Shown here: piece by piece, positions 1 to 6,673 of the stretch
How the letters are laid out: every line of letters starts with the position of its first letter
Position numbering within the stretch: the stretch's first letter is position 1
Notes under the pieces: generated by a model
The model's database searches: none
What the model saw: the letters and a program-made list of their open reading frames with translations, nothing else
Told to the model about the DNA's origin: nothing
Assembly: GCA_024515975.1 (NCBI GenBank)
Contig: JAMSKV010000012.1
Coordinates: 62,001-126,000 of the forward strand
Reading direction: 5' to 3'
From: Endosaccharibacter trunci
GTDB taxonomy: Bacteria; Pseudomonadota; Alphaproteobacteria; Acetobacterales; Acetobacteraceae
DNA: 64,000 nucleotides
Made by a program: the position numbers and the translations under genes

Positions 1-459
1 CTGCCGCTGTCCATCGTGCTGATCGTACCGATGTGCCTGCTGGCGTCGGTGACGGGGCTGATGGCGCGGGGGCTGTCGATCGACATCCTGGCGCAGATCG
101 GTTTCGTGGTTCTGGTCGGTCTGGCCGCGAAGAACGCGATCCTGATCGTCGAGTTCGCGCGCCAGGCAGAGGACGAGGGTGCCAGCCCGGCTGCGGCCGC
201 GATGCACGCGGCACGCACGCGTCTGCGTCCGATCCTGATGACGTCGTTCGCCTTCATCCTGGGCGTGGCACCTTTGGCCGTGGCCACCGGCGCCGGCTCG
301 GAGATGCGCCGTTCGCTCGGCACCGCCGTGTTCTTCGGCATGCTGGGCGTGACCGTGTTCGGGCTCCTGTTCACACCCGCCTTCTATACGGCAGTGCGCA
401 CCCTGCTCGGCGGCAGGCGGGTGCGGGAGAAGGAGCCGGCTCTGGTCTCCGAGCCCTGA
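1..459 (+). CDS. RND efflux pump inner-membrane transporter, C-terminal part (5' end outside window)
   Basis: The reading frame is open from the first base and ends in TGA at 457-459, so only about the last 152 residues are present. They include the signature GLAAKNAILIVEFA of the HAE-1 (AcrB/MexB-type) transporters, then RLRPILMTSFAFILGVAPLA and a final helix with GLLFTPAFY. These are the last transmembrane helices of a proton-driven drug/solvent exporter that works with a periplasmic adaptor and an outer-membrane channel. Partner genes are not in the window and probably lie upstream. The charged tail after the last helix is short and normal for the family. Family is clear; substrate cannot be told. 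Confidence 0.93.
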   Translation: MPLSIVLIVPMCLLASVTGLMARGLSIDILAQIGFVVLVGLAAKNAILIVEFARQAEDEGASPAAAAMHAARTRLRPILMTSFAFILGVAPLAVATGAGSEMRRSLGTAVFFGMLGVTVFGLLFTPAFYTAVRTLLGGRRVREKEPALVSEP

Positions 460-497
460 AACACGCCGACACGCGATTGTCCCCGGAGGCCGATCGC

Positions 498-794
498 GTG
501 GGCCGGTCCGTGTTTCTGCGCGCCCTGCTGCCGCAGGATCTAAAGCTGGATTTCGGTCGCCTGGGACGGCAGGAAGCGTCCGACGTGGCCTGGTCCCTGG
601 CCCATGTGGTGGGAAAAGCGCATGGACGGCAGCTCGCGGAGGGGGATCGGCGCTCCTGGCTGTCCGCGCTGCGTCGGCGCTCCGGCACGCTGGATGCCCC
701 GTCCTGGCTATGGACCAGCGTGGTCGATCTGGTTGCGCTGCACGACGCGGCCTATCTCAACCACTGTCGGCACTACACTCTGGCAAAGGCGTGA
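498..794 (+). pseudogene. Short fragment resembling the C-terminal part of a DUF2252 protein
   Basis: A 98-residue frame that can start at GTG 498, nine bases after GGAGG at 484-488. Its beginning, GRSVFLRALLPQDLKLDF, resembles the conserved (Y/F)VLRELxP segment of DUF2252 proteins, and the rest is Arg/Trp/His-rich without a membrane segment. DUF2252 proteins are usually above 400 residues, so this would be only a C-terminal remnant. It may still be translated, because a ribosome site is present. It follows the RND gene by 38 bases and its end overlaps the convergent gene at 757-1107 by 38 bases. Family assignment is from memory of the motif and is tentative. Confidence 0.4.
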
Positions 795-1107
795 AACCGG
801 CGAAGAGTTCGCTGGTTTCGGCGAGCGTGTTCAGCGGAACATAGTCGCACACGGCGGCGTAGCGGGCCCAGAGCGCCTGCACCGCCACGTCGGCGTGCGC
901 GCGTTCGATCGCGCCCGGCGCCCATTCGAACACTTCCACGATCGTGCCGTCCGCCGCACGCATCAGCACTTCCGGGCGGTCGGTGGCGAGGCCGCGTTCG
1001 CGGAGGATCGGTAGATGCTCGCGGGCCAGGGCGACGAGGGCCGCGTCGCAGCCGGGTTTCGGCCTATAGGCGACGATCACGATGGTGCCGGCCTTCCCGT
1101 CCGTCAT
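757..1107 (-). CDS. Small dimeric alpha/beta-barrel-like protein
   Basis: 116 residues, ATG at 1107, two bases after the stop of the Na+/H+ antiporter, so the two are co-transcribed. The sequence starts with a strand (GTIVIVAYRPKPGC), then a helix (DAALVALAREHLPILRERGL), then RPEVLMRAADGTIVEVFEW and a second helix. This pattern fits the ferredoxin-like dimeric alpha/beta barrel of antibiotic-biosynthesis-monooxygenase, EthD and Dabb type proteins. No catalytic residue can be assigned and many such proteins have no known substrate. No signal peptide or membrane segment. A real gene is likely because of its tight coupling and normal codon use; the function is not known. Confidence 0.75.
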   Translation of the reverse strand: MTDGKAGTIVIVAYRPKPGCDAALVALAREHLPILRERGLATDRPEVLMRAADGTIVEVFEWAPGAIERAHADVAVQALWARYAAVCDYVPLNTLAETSELFAGFTPLPECSADSG

Positions 1108-1109
1108 GG

Positions 1110-2642
1110 TCAGCTTTCCTCGATCCTGCGGTGCTCGTCGGGAAGAAGGGCGAGTTCGCGCCAGTCCAGCTCTTCCAGAAGCGTGTCGTAGCAGGCGGCG
1201 TCGAGTTCGTGACTGCGGTGCATGCGCTGCAACGCCGCACGCTCGGCGGCGATCGCGCCGAGGGCCAGGGCTCGGTAACGGCCCTGATCGGCCCAGAGAT
1301 GTTCGGCTTCGGAGCGCGCGGCATAGGTCTTGCGCACCAGCATTGCCTCGCGACCGTCCTCGCCGTCGAGACTGTCCCGTCCGGCCTTGATCAGCGCCTC
1401 GCGCGCGCGCGACAAGGCTTGTGCGGCATCCTCGGAACGGTCGAGACGCAGCAGCCGGATCAGCGGCGCGAGGGTCAGCCCTTGCAGCACCAGCGTGCCC
1501 ATGACGACGGCGAACGCGGTGAGCGTCACCAGATCGCGTTTCGGGAAATCCGCAGGCAGGGCAAAGGCGGTCGCCAACGTCACCAGACCGCGCATACCGC
1601 ACCAGCCGACCAGGATGCCGGCGCACATCGTGGGCGGCTCGGCATGACCGCGATAGGCGGGGATATGCGCCGCGAGACGGTTGGACGCCATCACCACCGC
1701 GAACCGCACCAGAACCACGGCGACGAGAACGATCGCGGCGAAGAACAACGCCTGATCCAGCCGTGTGGTCTGCATCCTGGCGAGGATGGTGCGGACCTGC
1801 ATGCCCATGAACAGGAAGGCGAGCACGTTCAACAGGAACACCGCCGTGGCCCAGACCGCATAGGAATGGACCCGCATCCGGGCGGAGGACGCATCGGTAT
1901 GCGTCGAGGCGAGCGTCATCGCATAGGCCACCACGCAGAGCACGGCGGAAACGCCGAGCCGTTCGGCGACGATCCAGACCAGGCAGGTGGACACGAATTG
2001 CAGCAGGTTGCCGCCCAGGGTTCCGGTCGTGAACCGCGTGGTGAGGCGGGACAGGACGGCGCAGGCGATGCCGAACGCGATGCCGCCCGGAGCGGCAAGG
2101 CCGAGATGGACCACGCCGATCCAGTGCAGGCCGCCCTGCTCCTGAACCGCCAGCGCGCCGCCGAACAGAAGCAGCGCCACCGCATCGTTGAACAGGCTCT
2201 CGCCCTTGAGCACGGCCTCGGTATTGGCCGGCACCGACAGGTTGGACAGCACCGCGGTGGCGGCGACGGCATCGGGCGGCGCCACGATCGCGCCCAGCAC
2301 CAGCGCGGCCGGCAGCGGCAGGGCGGCGTATCGGACACCGAGCCATGCGACCAGACACGCGGTCAGCAGCACCCCGCCCGCCGCCAGGACCAGCAAAGGC
2401 GGCCAGAAGCGTCGCGCCAGCGTGGCCGGAAAATCGTAGGCGGCGTCGAGCAGAGTGGGCGCGATGAACAGAGCCAGCGCCATGGCGGGATCGAGCGTGA
2501 TCTGCGGCGCGCCGGGGATCAGCGCCACCAGCATGCCGGACGCGGCCAGCATCGCCGGATAAGGCAGGCCGAGCCGGCGCGACACCTGCAGCAGCGCGAT
2601 CGACAGGAGCAGCAGAACCAGGAGGCTCTCGAAGAAGCTCAT
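1110..2642 (-). CDS. CPA1-family Na+/H+ antiporter
   Basis: 510 residues. The N-terminal two thirds is a run of about a dozen hydrophobic helices, starting at MSFFESLLVLLLLSIALLQV, with the CPA1 features LFIAPTLLDAAYDF, GAIVAPPDAVAA and the GES(L)FNDA stretch that carries ion-binding and structural acidic residues. About 140 C-terminal residues are hydrophilic and helical (RSEDAAQALSRAREALI onward) and should be cytoplasmic. It should exchange external protons for internal sodium or potassium. ATG at 2642 is followed directly by the first helix. The small barrel protein gene follows after two bases. A 2.2-kb mobile element ends 56 bases upstream and has separated it from the asparagine-synthase-type gene. 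Confidence 0.92.
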   Translation of the reverse strand: MSFFESLLVLLLLSIALLQVSRRLGLPYPAMLAASGMLVALIPGAPQITLDPAMALALFIAPTLLDAAYDFPATLARRFWPPLLVLAAGGVLLTACLVAWLGVRYAALPLPAALVLGAIVAPPDAVAATAVLSNLSVPANTEAVLKGESLFNDAVALLLFGGALAVQEQGGLHWIGVVHLGLAAPGGIAFGIACAVLSRLTTRFTTGTLGGNLLQFVSTCLVWIVAERLGVSAVLCVVAYAMTLASTHTDASSARMRVHSYAVWATAVFLLNVLAFLFMGMQVRTILARMQTTRLDQALFFAAIVLVAVVLVRFAVVMASNRLAAHIPAYRGHAEPPTMCAGILVGWCGMRGLVTLATAFALPADFPKRDLVTLTAFAVVMGTLVLQGLTLAPLIRLLRLDRSEDAAQALSRAREALIKAGRDSLDGEDGREAMLVRKTYAARSEAEHLWADQGRYRALALGAIAAERAALQRMHRSHELDAACYDTLLEELDWRELALLPDEHRRIEES

Positions 2643-2698
2643 GCCGGGGACCGTAAGATAGCGGAACGATCCCGGACAAGCCGTTGCGTCGCCGCTAA

Positions 2699-2718
2699 GA
2701 GACTGTTTTGAAAGCTAA
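2699..2718 (+). repeat. Left terminal inverted repeat of the insertion element
   Basis: 20 bases, GAGACTGTTTTGAAAGCTAA, preceded by the TAA target duplication at 2696-2698. It pairs with the right end at 19 of 20 positions; the only difference is base 10 (T here, C on the right). Confidence 0.85.
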
Positions 2719-2728
2719 ATAAATAGAA

Positions 2729-2758
2729 TTTCTAGCCATATGACCGCAAACATATCAA
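2729..2758 (-). promoter_or_regulatory. Possible outward promoter in the left end of the element
   Basis: On the minus strand TTGATA (2758-2753) and TAGAAA (2734-2729) are 18 bases apart and point out of the element toward the Na+/H+ antiporter, whose start is 87 bases further on. They match the sigma-70 consensus at five of six and four of six positions. The antiporter lost its upstream neighbour when the element came in, so such a promoter would matter. No expression evidence; AT-rich DNA gives chance matches. Confidence 0.3.
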
Positions 2759-2803
2759 TGACTTACACGACAATAAGGGGGGTTTTCTCCCCCTTATCTG
2801 GCA

Positions 2804-3340
2804 TCAATTATCGCTGCTAGGCCGTTGATCTTGCAGAGGTTTTACCGCAATGAGTTGGTCCTGCGACGTGGGAGAGGCGTAATAGAATCGAAACGAGTAT
2901 GTACCCTCCTGATCCTCGGAATTGAAAATCAGGTAGCCTTGGCAATCCCGCTCTTTGGTTTTTGGATCATAGGACAATTGCTTCACATCCTTCCAATCCA
3001 AGAACTTCAATCTGACTGAGGTATCAGGTTGATCTGCAAAGACATTTGCGACTTCCTGCTTTGCCTCGTTTGAACTGCACTCCGGCGCATCAATCTGTCC
3101 TGTATCTGCGCTGGCGTGCTGTTGAGCATTTGTTATCGGAGCCTTTTTGTTGCTGCCATCAAGAAGAGTCAATAGAATCACAACAGCGGCGATGAGAATT
3201 GGTATTTTCCACCACAATCCTCTTCGAACTCTCTTTCCTGGAAAGAGTATTTCTCTTTTCTTTCTTTCAAACTCCTTTTTGGACAATGTGCCATTGGCTC
3301 GCAATTGAGCTAGTCTTTCCAGTTCACTACTTTGTTCCAT
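2804..3340 (-). CDS. SHOCT-like, single-pass membrane protein (cargo of the element)
   Basis: 178 residues, ATG at 3340 preceded by GAGG five bases upstream. Residues 5-31 (ELERLAQLRANGTLSKKEFE and following) look like a SHOCT domain, a short helical module often found at protein ends. A basic stretch (KRVRRGLWWK) and one membrane helix (IPILIAAVVILLTLL, about 45-61) follow, then an outside domain of about 115 residues with two cysteines (ECSS and DCQGY) that could form a disulfide. The outside domain is not recognised. Codon use is AT-rich like the rest of the element and unlike the chromosome. It points away from the transposase gene. It is cargo rather than a known transposition gene; function unknown. 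Confidence 0.75.
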   Translation of the reverse strand: MEQSSELERLAQLRANGTLSKKEFERKKREILFPGKRVRRGLWWKIPILIAAVVILLTLLDGSNKKAPITNAQQHASADTGQIDAPECSSNEAKQEVANVFADQPDTSVRLKFLDWKDVKQLSYDPKTKERDCQGYLIFNSEDQEGTYSFRFYYASPTSQDQLIAVKPLQDQRPSSDN

Positions 3341-3349
3341 TGATGCCTC

Positions 3350-3565
3350 GTTTTCCGCCCGACCAAGGGCAATTGCGACAACCCCGACGCCTCCTGGCGT
3401 CGGGCGGTTGGTCGCAACGAAAACGAAGGAACGTTGCCCTGCTTATTCCCCATCGAAGTAAACAGCCGTCGCCGTTCACCCCGATTGGCACGAAGCCGGG
3501 TGTTGTATTAGCAGGCCACCCGACAGAGGGGTTGCCCTTCGTTTTTTGTGCCCGACCAAGCGCAG
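3350..3565. other. Structured non-coding stretch with a large hairpin and a repeated motif
   Basis: This stretch lies between the divergent cargo and transposase genes. It holds a long imperfect hairpin at 3375-3415 (core arms CCCGACGCC and GGCGTCGGG around TCCT, extended by GCGAC/GTCGC and AACC/GGTT). A 10-base inverted pair AAAACGAAGG (3421-3430) and CCTTCGTTTT (3536-3545) lies further on. The motif GCCCGACCAAG-GCA appears twice in the same direction, near 3358 and 3550. No gene is convincing here. It may hold the transposase promoter, a regulatory RNA or binding sites; this cannot be decided from sequence alone. Confidence 0.45.
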
Positions 3566-3677
3566 GAACGATCATAGCGTATGAAAAATTCGGACGCCAT
3601 CCAGGCACTAAATGCCTGTTTTGTAACGACTTGCCGTTGATTTTAGCCACTTTTTAAGGTAGGTTTTTGCTCCATCA

Positions 3678-4508
3678 GTGGATTGCCAATTAGTGGACTC
3701 GTTCTCTATTCGTTCTTGGTACGATACCGACCTGACAGATGCTCAGTGGCAACGGATAAAGGGATTTATTCCTAGAGCCAAATGTGGCGGCAGGAAGCGT
3801 CATACTGACGTTCGCCGTGTGATGGATGGCATCCTCTATTTTGTCACGCATGGCTGTAAGTGGCGCGGGTTGCCCAAGGATTTTCCGCCTTGGCAAACGG
3901 TGTACGGCTATTTCCAGATGCTCCGCGAAAAGGGGAAATGGAAAGCCATCCACTTTGCCTTGTATGAAGAAGCGCGAAAGGGTTCAGGCAGAAATGTCCA
4001 GCCGTCTTTGCTGCTTGTTGACAGCCAAAGCGTAAAAACTGGAAAGAACGCGGCGGCAAGTACTCGGGGATATGACGGTGGAAAGCGCATAAAAGGTCGT
4101 AAACGCCACGCCGTTACTGATAGTCTTGGCTTGTTGGTTGATATAGCAGTAACCCCAGCAAACGTGAATGACGTAAACGGCGCGGAAAAGGTGCTGGCGA
4201 AAATTCGCCAGCGTTGGAAAAATCATCGTGTAGAAAAGGTAGTGGCCGACAAAGGATATCGCGGCGACAGGTTCGGCAAATTCATGCGAACCAAGTTTGG
4301 TGCAAATGTGGAGATTGGGGAAAACCACACCAGTCCCCGGCTGGGGTTCGTGCCCGCTCAAAAGCGGTGGGTGGTTGAACGCGGTTTCGCGTGGTTTGGA
4401 GATTGTTGGCGTTTGAGTGTGGATCGAGAGCGGCTATTGAAAAACAGCACGACCATGCTGCGGATCGCATTTATGCGTCTGATGCTGCGAAGGTTGTATC
4501 CTTGCTAG
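3678..4508 (+). CDS. IS5-family DDE transposase
   Basis: 276 residues, from GTG at 3678; a later start in the same frame is possible. The N-terminal part has the IS5/IS4-type module (LTDAQWQRIKGFIP, then GILYFVTHGCKWRGLP). The RNase-H-like core has Asp115 in LLLVDSQSVKT, the stretch GYDGGKRIKGRKRHAVTDS, Asp191 in VVADKGYRGDRF and Glu234 in WVVERGFAWFGDCWR. These are the DDE metal-binding residues with the usual spacing to the YRGD box. The frame is intact, so the element may still move. A perfect 11-bp hairpin follows 15 bases after the stop and may end its transcript. The gene is less GC-rich than the chromosome, in line with recent arrival. Confidence 0.93.
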   Translation: MDCQLVDSFSIRSWYDTDLTDAQWQRIKGFIPRAKCGGRKRHTDVRRVMDGILYFVTHGCKWRGLPKDFPPWQTVYGYFQMLREKGKWKAIHFALYEEARKGSGRNVQPSLLLVDSQSVKTGKNAAASTRGYDGGKRIKGRKRHAVTDSLGLLVDIAVTPANVNDVNGAEKVLAKIRQRWKNHRVEKVVADKGYRGDRFGKFMRTKFGANVEIGENHTSPRLGFVPAQKRWVVERGFAWFGDCWRLSVDRERLLKNSTTMLRIAFMRLMLRRLYPC

Positions 4509-4523
4509 CCGACGAGATATGAT

Positions 4524-4552
4524 GCGACAGGGCGCTGTTACCGCCCTGTCGC
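4524..4552 (+). terminator. Perfect hairpin after the transposase gene
   Basis: Arms GCGACAGGGCG (4524-4534) and CGCCCTGTCGC (4542-4552) pair over 11 bp around a 7-base loop. No T run follows, so a Rho-independent stop is not certain. Confidence 0.5.
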
Positions 4553-4553
4553 C

Positions 4554-4582
4554 GTTAGATTGAATCCGACATTCAATCTAAC
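4554..4582. repeat. Perfect 12-bp palindrome in front of the small cargo gene
   Basis: GTTAGATTGAAT (4554-4565) and ATTCAATCTAAC (4571-4582) are exact complements around CCGAC. It starts one base after the preceding hairpin and lies 29 bases before the small gene at 4612. It could be an operator or an RNA hairpin in the leader of that gene. Confidence 0.55.
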
Positions 4583-4611
4583 TTACCTCCACTCCACATT
4601 GAGGAGTGTTT

Positions 4612-4773
4612 ATGTTTAAAGAATTAGAACTCCAAATGTATTCATTTAATGAAGGTCTTAAGCATCGCAGGTGTATACCGCCATCCGAGGCATTGATTCA
4701 GGAAGCCAAGAAAGAGCTTGCTCTTGATGGCCTCATGAGCCGAATAAAATTAGCAGAAAGAACCAATTCTTGA
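4612..4773 (+). CDS. Small cargo protein of 53 residues
   Basis: ATG at 4612 lies five bases after a strong GAGGAG (4601-4606). The frame ends at TGA 4771-4773. The product starts MFKELELQMYSFNEGLKHRR and is charged and likely helical, without a signal peptide or membrane segment. A palindrome precedes it and a perfect 10-bp hairpin begins four bases after its stop, so it looks like a complete transcription unit. It lies inside the insertion element, between the transposase and the right end. No family was recognised; a regulator or an antitoxin-sized protein are guesses only. The strong ribosome site is the main reason to call it a gene. Confidence 0.6.
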   Translation: MFKELELQMYSFNEGLKHRRCIPPSEALIQEAKKELALDGLMSRIKLAERTNS

Positions 4774-4777
4774 CTAT

Positions 4778-4801
4778 GGGAGGGGCCGCTAGGCCCCTCC
4801 C
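4778..4801 (+). terminator. Hairpin after the small cargo gene
   Basis: GGGAGGGGCC (4778-4787) and GGCCCCTCCC (4792-4801) form a perfect 10-bp stem around GCTA, four bases after the stop of the small gene. The downstream sequence is not T-rich, so it may act as a transcript end or stabiliser. Confidence 0.5.
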
Positions 4802-4890
4802 AATCACGGATTTCTGGCAAATAAACGGGCATTTTATCGCCAAACAAGGTCATAACCCGTTATCCAGTCTGCATCTTTTGGCAAATTGAA

Positions 4891-4910
4891 TTAGCTTTCA
4901 GAACAGTCTC
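4891..4910 (-). repeat. Right terminal inverted repeat of the insertion element
   Basis: Read on the minus strand it is GAGACTGTTCTGAAAGCTAA, followed outside by the TAA duplication at 4911-4913. Its first G also supplies the last base of the TAG stop of the gene at 4910-6673; the sequence before insertion would have given the same stop. Confidence 0.85.
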
Positions 4911-6673
4911 TAAGCCGACAAGGTGTCGAACACATCTCCAGCCGGCATACGGCCCTCCACATGCGTGCGGTGCCACAGGGCGTAGAACAGAAGCGTCCAG
5001 GCGGCATGCTGCTCGCGCCGTCCGGCGGCGTTCCGGAACAGAGCCTGCACCCGATCGGGCGTGGCGATCTCGCGCACGCCTTCCTGCTTGGCGACAAGAG
5101 GAGCCAGGTGATCGCCCTTGGCGGCGATCCAGGCGCCGACCGGCACCGTGAAGCCCTGCTTGGGCGCGAAGGGGCGCGCTTCCGGCATCTCGTTCTCCAG
5201 CCAGCGGCGCAGCAGCCATTTGCCCATGCCGCGACGCACCTTGAGCCCGTCCGGCAGGCGGAACGCCGCCTCGGCGACAGCGGGATCGAGCAGCGGAGTG
5301 CGGCCCTCGATGCCGTGCGCCATCAGGCAGCGATCGAGCTTGAGCAGCAGGTCGTGCGGCAGCCACTCCGCGATGTCGGACGCCTGCGCCGCGGCGAGAC
5401 GCGATCGGTCGCCGCTTTCCGCCAGTTCGGTGGCGGCGATGCCCTGTCGCCAGCCGCGACCGGACGCGCGCAGAACGCCGAGCCCGTCGAAGGTGCCGCG
5501 ACGGCGCATGGCGCGTCCGCCACGCCACCAGGGACGCATGGCGGAACGGTAGCGGCCATAGCCCGCGAACAGCTCGTCTCCCCCCTCGCCGCTCAGGATC
5601 ACCTTGACGTCGCGGCGGGCGCGACGGGCCAGCAGCCAGCTCGGGATGATGGCGTAGTCGGCCACGGGATCGTCCATGGCGGCGACGATCTCGGGCAGAT
5701 GGCGCCAGACCATGGCCTCGTCGATGCGCATGATCTCGTGATGCGCCCCGGCCGCGCGCGCCAGCACGGCCGCCTGTTCGCTTTCGTCGGCGGCGCCGGG
5801 CACGTCGAACGCGGCGGTGAAGGCCTGCACACGGGATTTGCCGAGACGCGTCATCATGCGCAGCACGGCGGCGCTGTCGATCCCGCCGCTCAGGAACAGG
5901 CCGTACGGCACATCGGCGCGCTGATGCAGCGAAACGCTGTCTTCCAGCGCGCGGTCGAGCCGGGCCAGGGCTGCGGTTTCGGTGATGGTTTCCGCCGGAC
6001 CTTCCGGACAGGCGGCCATGCGGCTCCTGTCGATCACGCGTCCGCCGGCGATGCGCAGGGTTTCGCCGGGTAGAACGCGCCTGATGCCCTCGTAGATGGT
6101 GTCGCGGCCAGTGGTGAACTGAAGCTGCAGCAGCTCGTCGCGCGCGGCATCGCGCATGCGCCGCTCGACGAAACCGGCGGCGAGCAGGGCCTGCGGCTCG
6201 GAGGCAAACGCGATGCCGCCTTCGGTTTCAGCAGTGTAGAGCGGCTTGATCCCGAACGGATCGCGCGACAGCACCAGATTCTGCGCGCCCCGTTCATGGA
6301 TGGCGATCGCGTACATGCCGCGCAGATTGTCGACATAGCGCTGGCCGTCGCGCAGCCAGAGATGCAGCGCCGGTTCGCAATCGCTGCCCGTGGCGAAACG
6401 CACTTCCGGCAGCGTCTCGCGCAGCTGCAGGTCGTTGTAGATTTCGCCGTTGGCGATCAGGGCGGCGGAGCCGGCGAACAAAGGCTGGTCGCCGCCGTCG
6501 AGATCGATGATGGCGAGGCGCGTATGCACCAGGCCGACGCGCCCGACCATGCTGTGGCCGGAACCGTCCGGCCCGCGATGCGCGAGCGCGCGCACCAGGG
6601 CCGTGAGACCGGCGGCATCGAAGCCCGCTCGCGTCACGCCGGGAGCCAGGGCGAATCCACCGATGCCGCACAT
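4910..6673 (-). CDS. asnB: Glutamine-dependent asparagine synthase-type amidotransferase
   Basis: 587 residues. The start MCGIGGFAL exposes the N-terminal nucleophile Cys2 of class II glutamine amidotransferases, followed by LAHRGPDGSGH and IANGEIYN for glutamine binding. The synthetase half has the ATP pyrophosphate loop SGGIDS at 262-267 and LSGEGGDELFAGYGRYR. Family members either make asparagine from aspartate or amidate sugar acids in surface polysaccharides. The stop of the upstream glycosyltransferase overlaps its ATG by one base, and a GT9 heptosyltransferase precedes that, so a role in glycan assembly is favoured here. That choice is inference from context. The insertion element sits at its stop codon and has cut it off from downstream genes. 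Confidence 0.9.
   Translation of the reverse strand: MCGIGGFALAPGVTRAGFDAAGLTALVRALAHRGPDGSGHSMVGRVGLVHTRLAIIDLDGGDQPLFAGSAALIANGEIYNDLQLRETLPEVRFATGSDCEPALHLWLRDGQRYVDNLRGMYAIAIHERGAQNLVLSRDPFGIKPLYTAETEGGIAFASEPQALLAAGFVERRMRDAARDELLQLQFTTGRDTIYEGIRRVLPGETLRIAGGRVIDRSRMAACPEGPAETITETAALARLDRALEDSVSLHQRADVPYGLFLSGGIDSAAVLRMMTRLGKSRVQAFTAAFDVPGAADESEQAAVLARAAGAHHEIMRIDEAMVWRHLPEIVAAMDDPVADYAIIPSWLLARRARRDVKVILSGEGGDELFAGYGRYRSAMRPWWRGGRAMRRRGTFDGLGVLRASGRGWRQGIAATELAESGDRSRLAAAQASDIAEWLPHDLLLKLDRCLMAHGIEGRTPLLDPAVAEAAFRLPDGLKVRRGMGKWLLRRWLENEMPEARPFAPKQGFTVPVGAWIAAKGDHLAPLVAKQEGVREIATPDRVQALFRNAAGRREQHAAWTLLFYALWHRTHVEGRMPAGDVFDTLSA

Larger units (their letters stand above)
2699..4910 (+). 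mobile_element. IS5-family-like insertion element of 2212 bp with cargo genes
   Basis: The ends are 20-bp inverted repeats: GAGACTGTTTTGAAAGCTAA at 2699-2718, matched by the complement of 4891-4910 with one T/C difference. Each end is flanked by a direct TAA (2696-2698 and 4911-4913), a 3-bp target duplication of the TNA kind known for part of the IS5 family. Inside are a DDE transposase (3678-4508), a minus-strand membrane protein gene (2804-3340), a 53-codon gene (4612-4773), two strong hairpins and a structured non-coding stretch. The AT content is far above the flanks. One-ORF IS5-family elements are usually near 0.9-1.2 kb, so this one is about twice the normal size because of its cargo. 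It sits exactly at the stop codon of the asparagine-synthase-type gene. Confidence 0.85.

Noticed and set aside
1131-2711. Open frame of 526 codons on the plus strand opposite the antiporter
   Set aside because: Antisense shadow; the product is Arg/Gln/His-rich and without hydrophobic helices or motifs.
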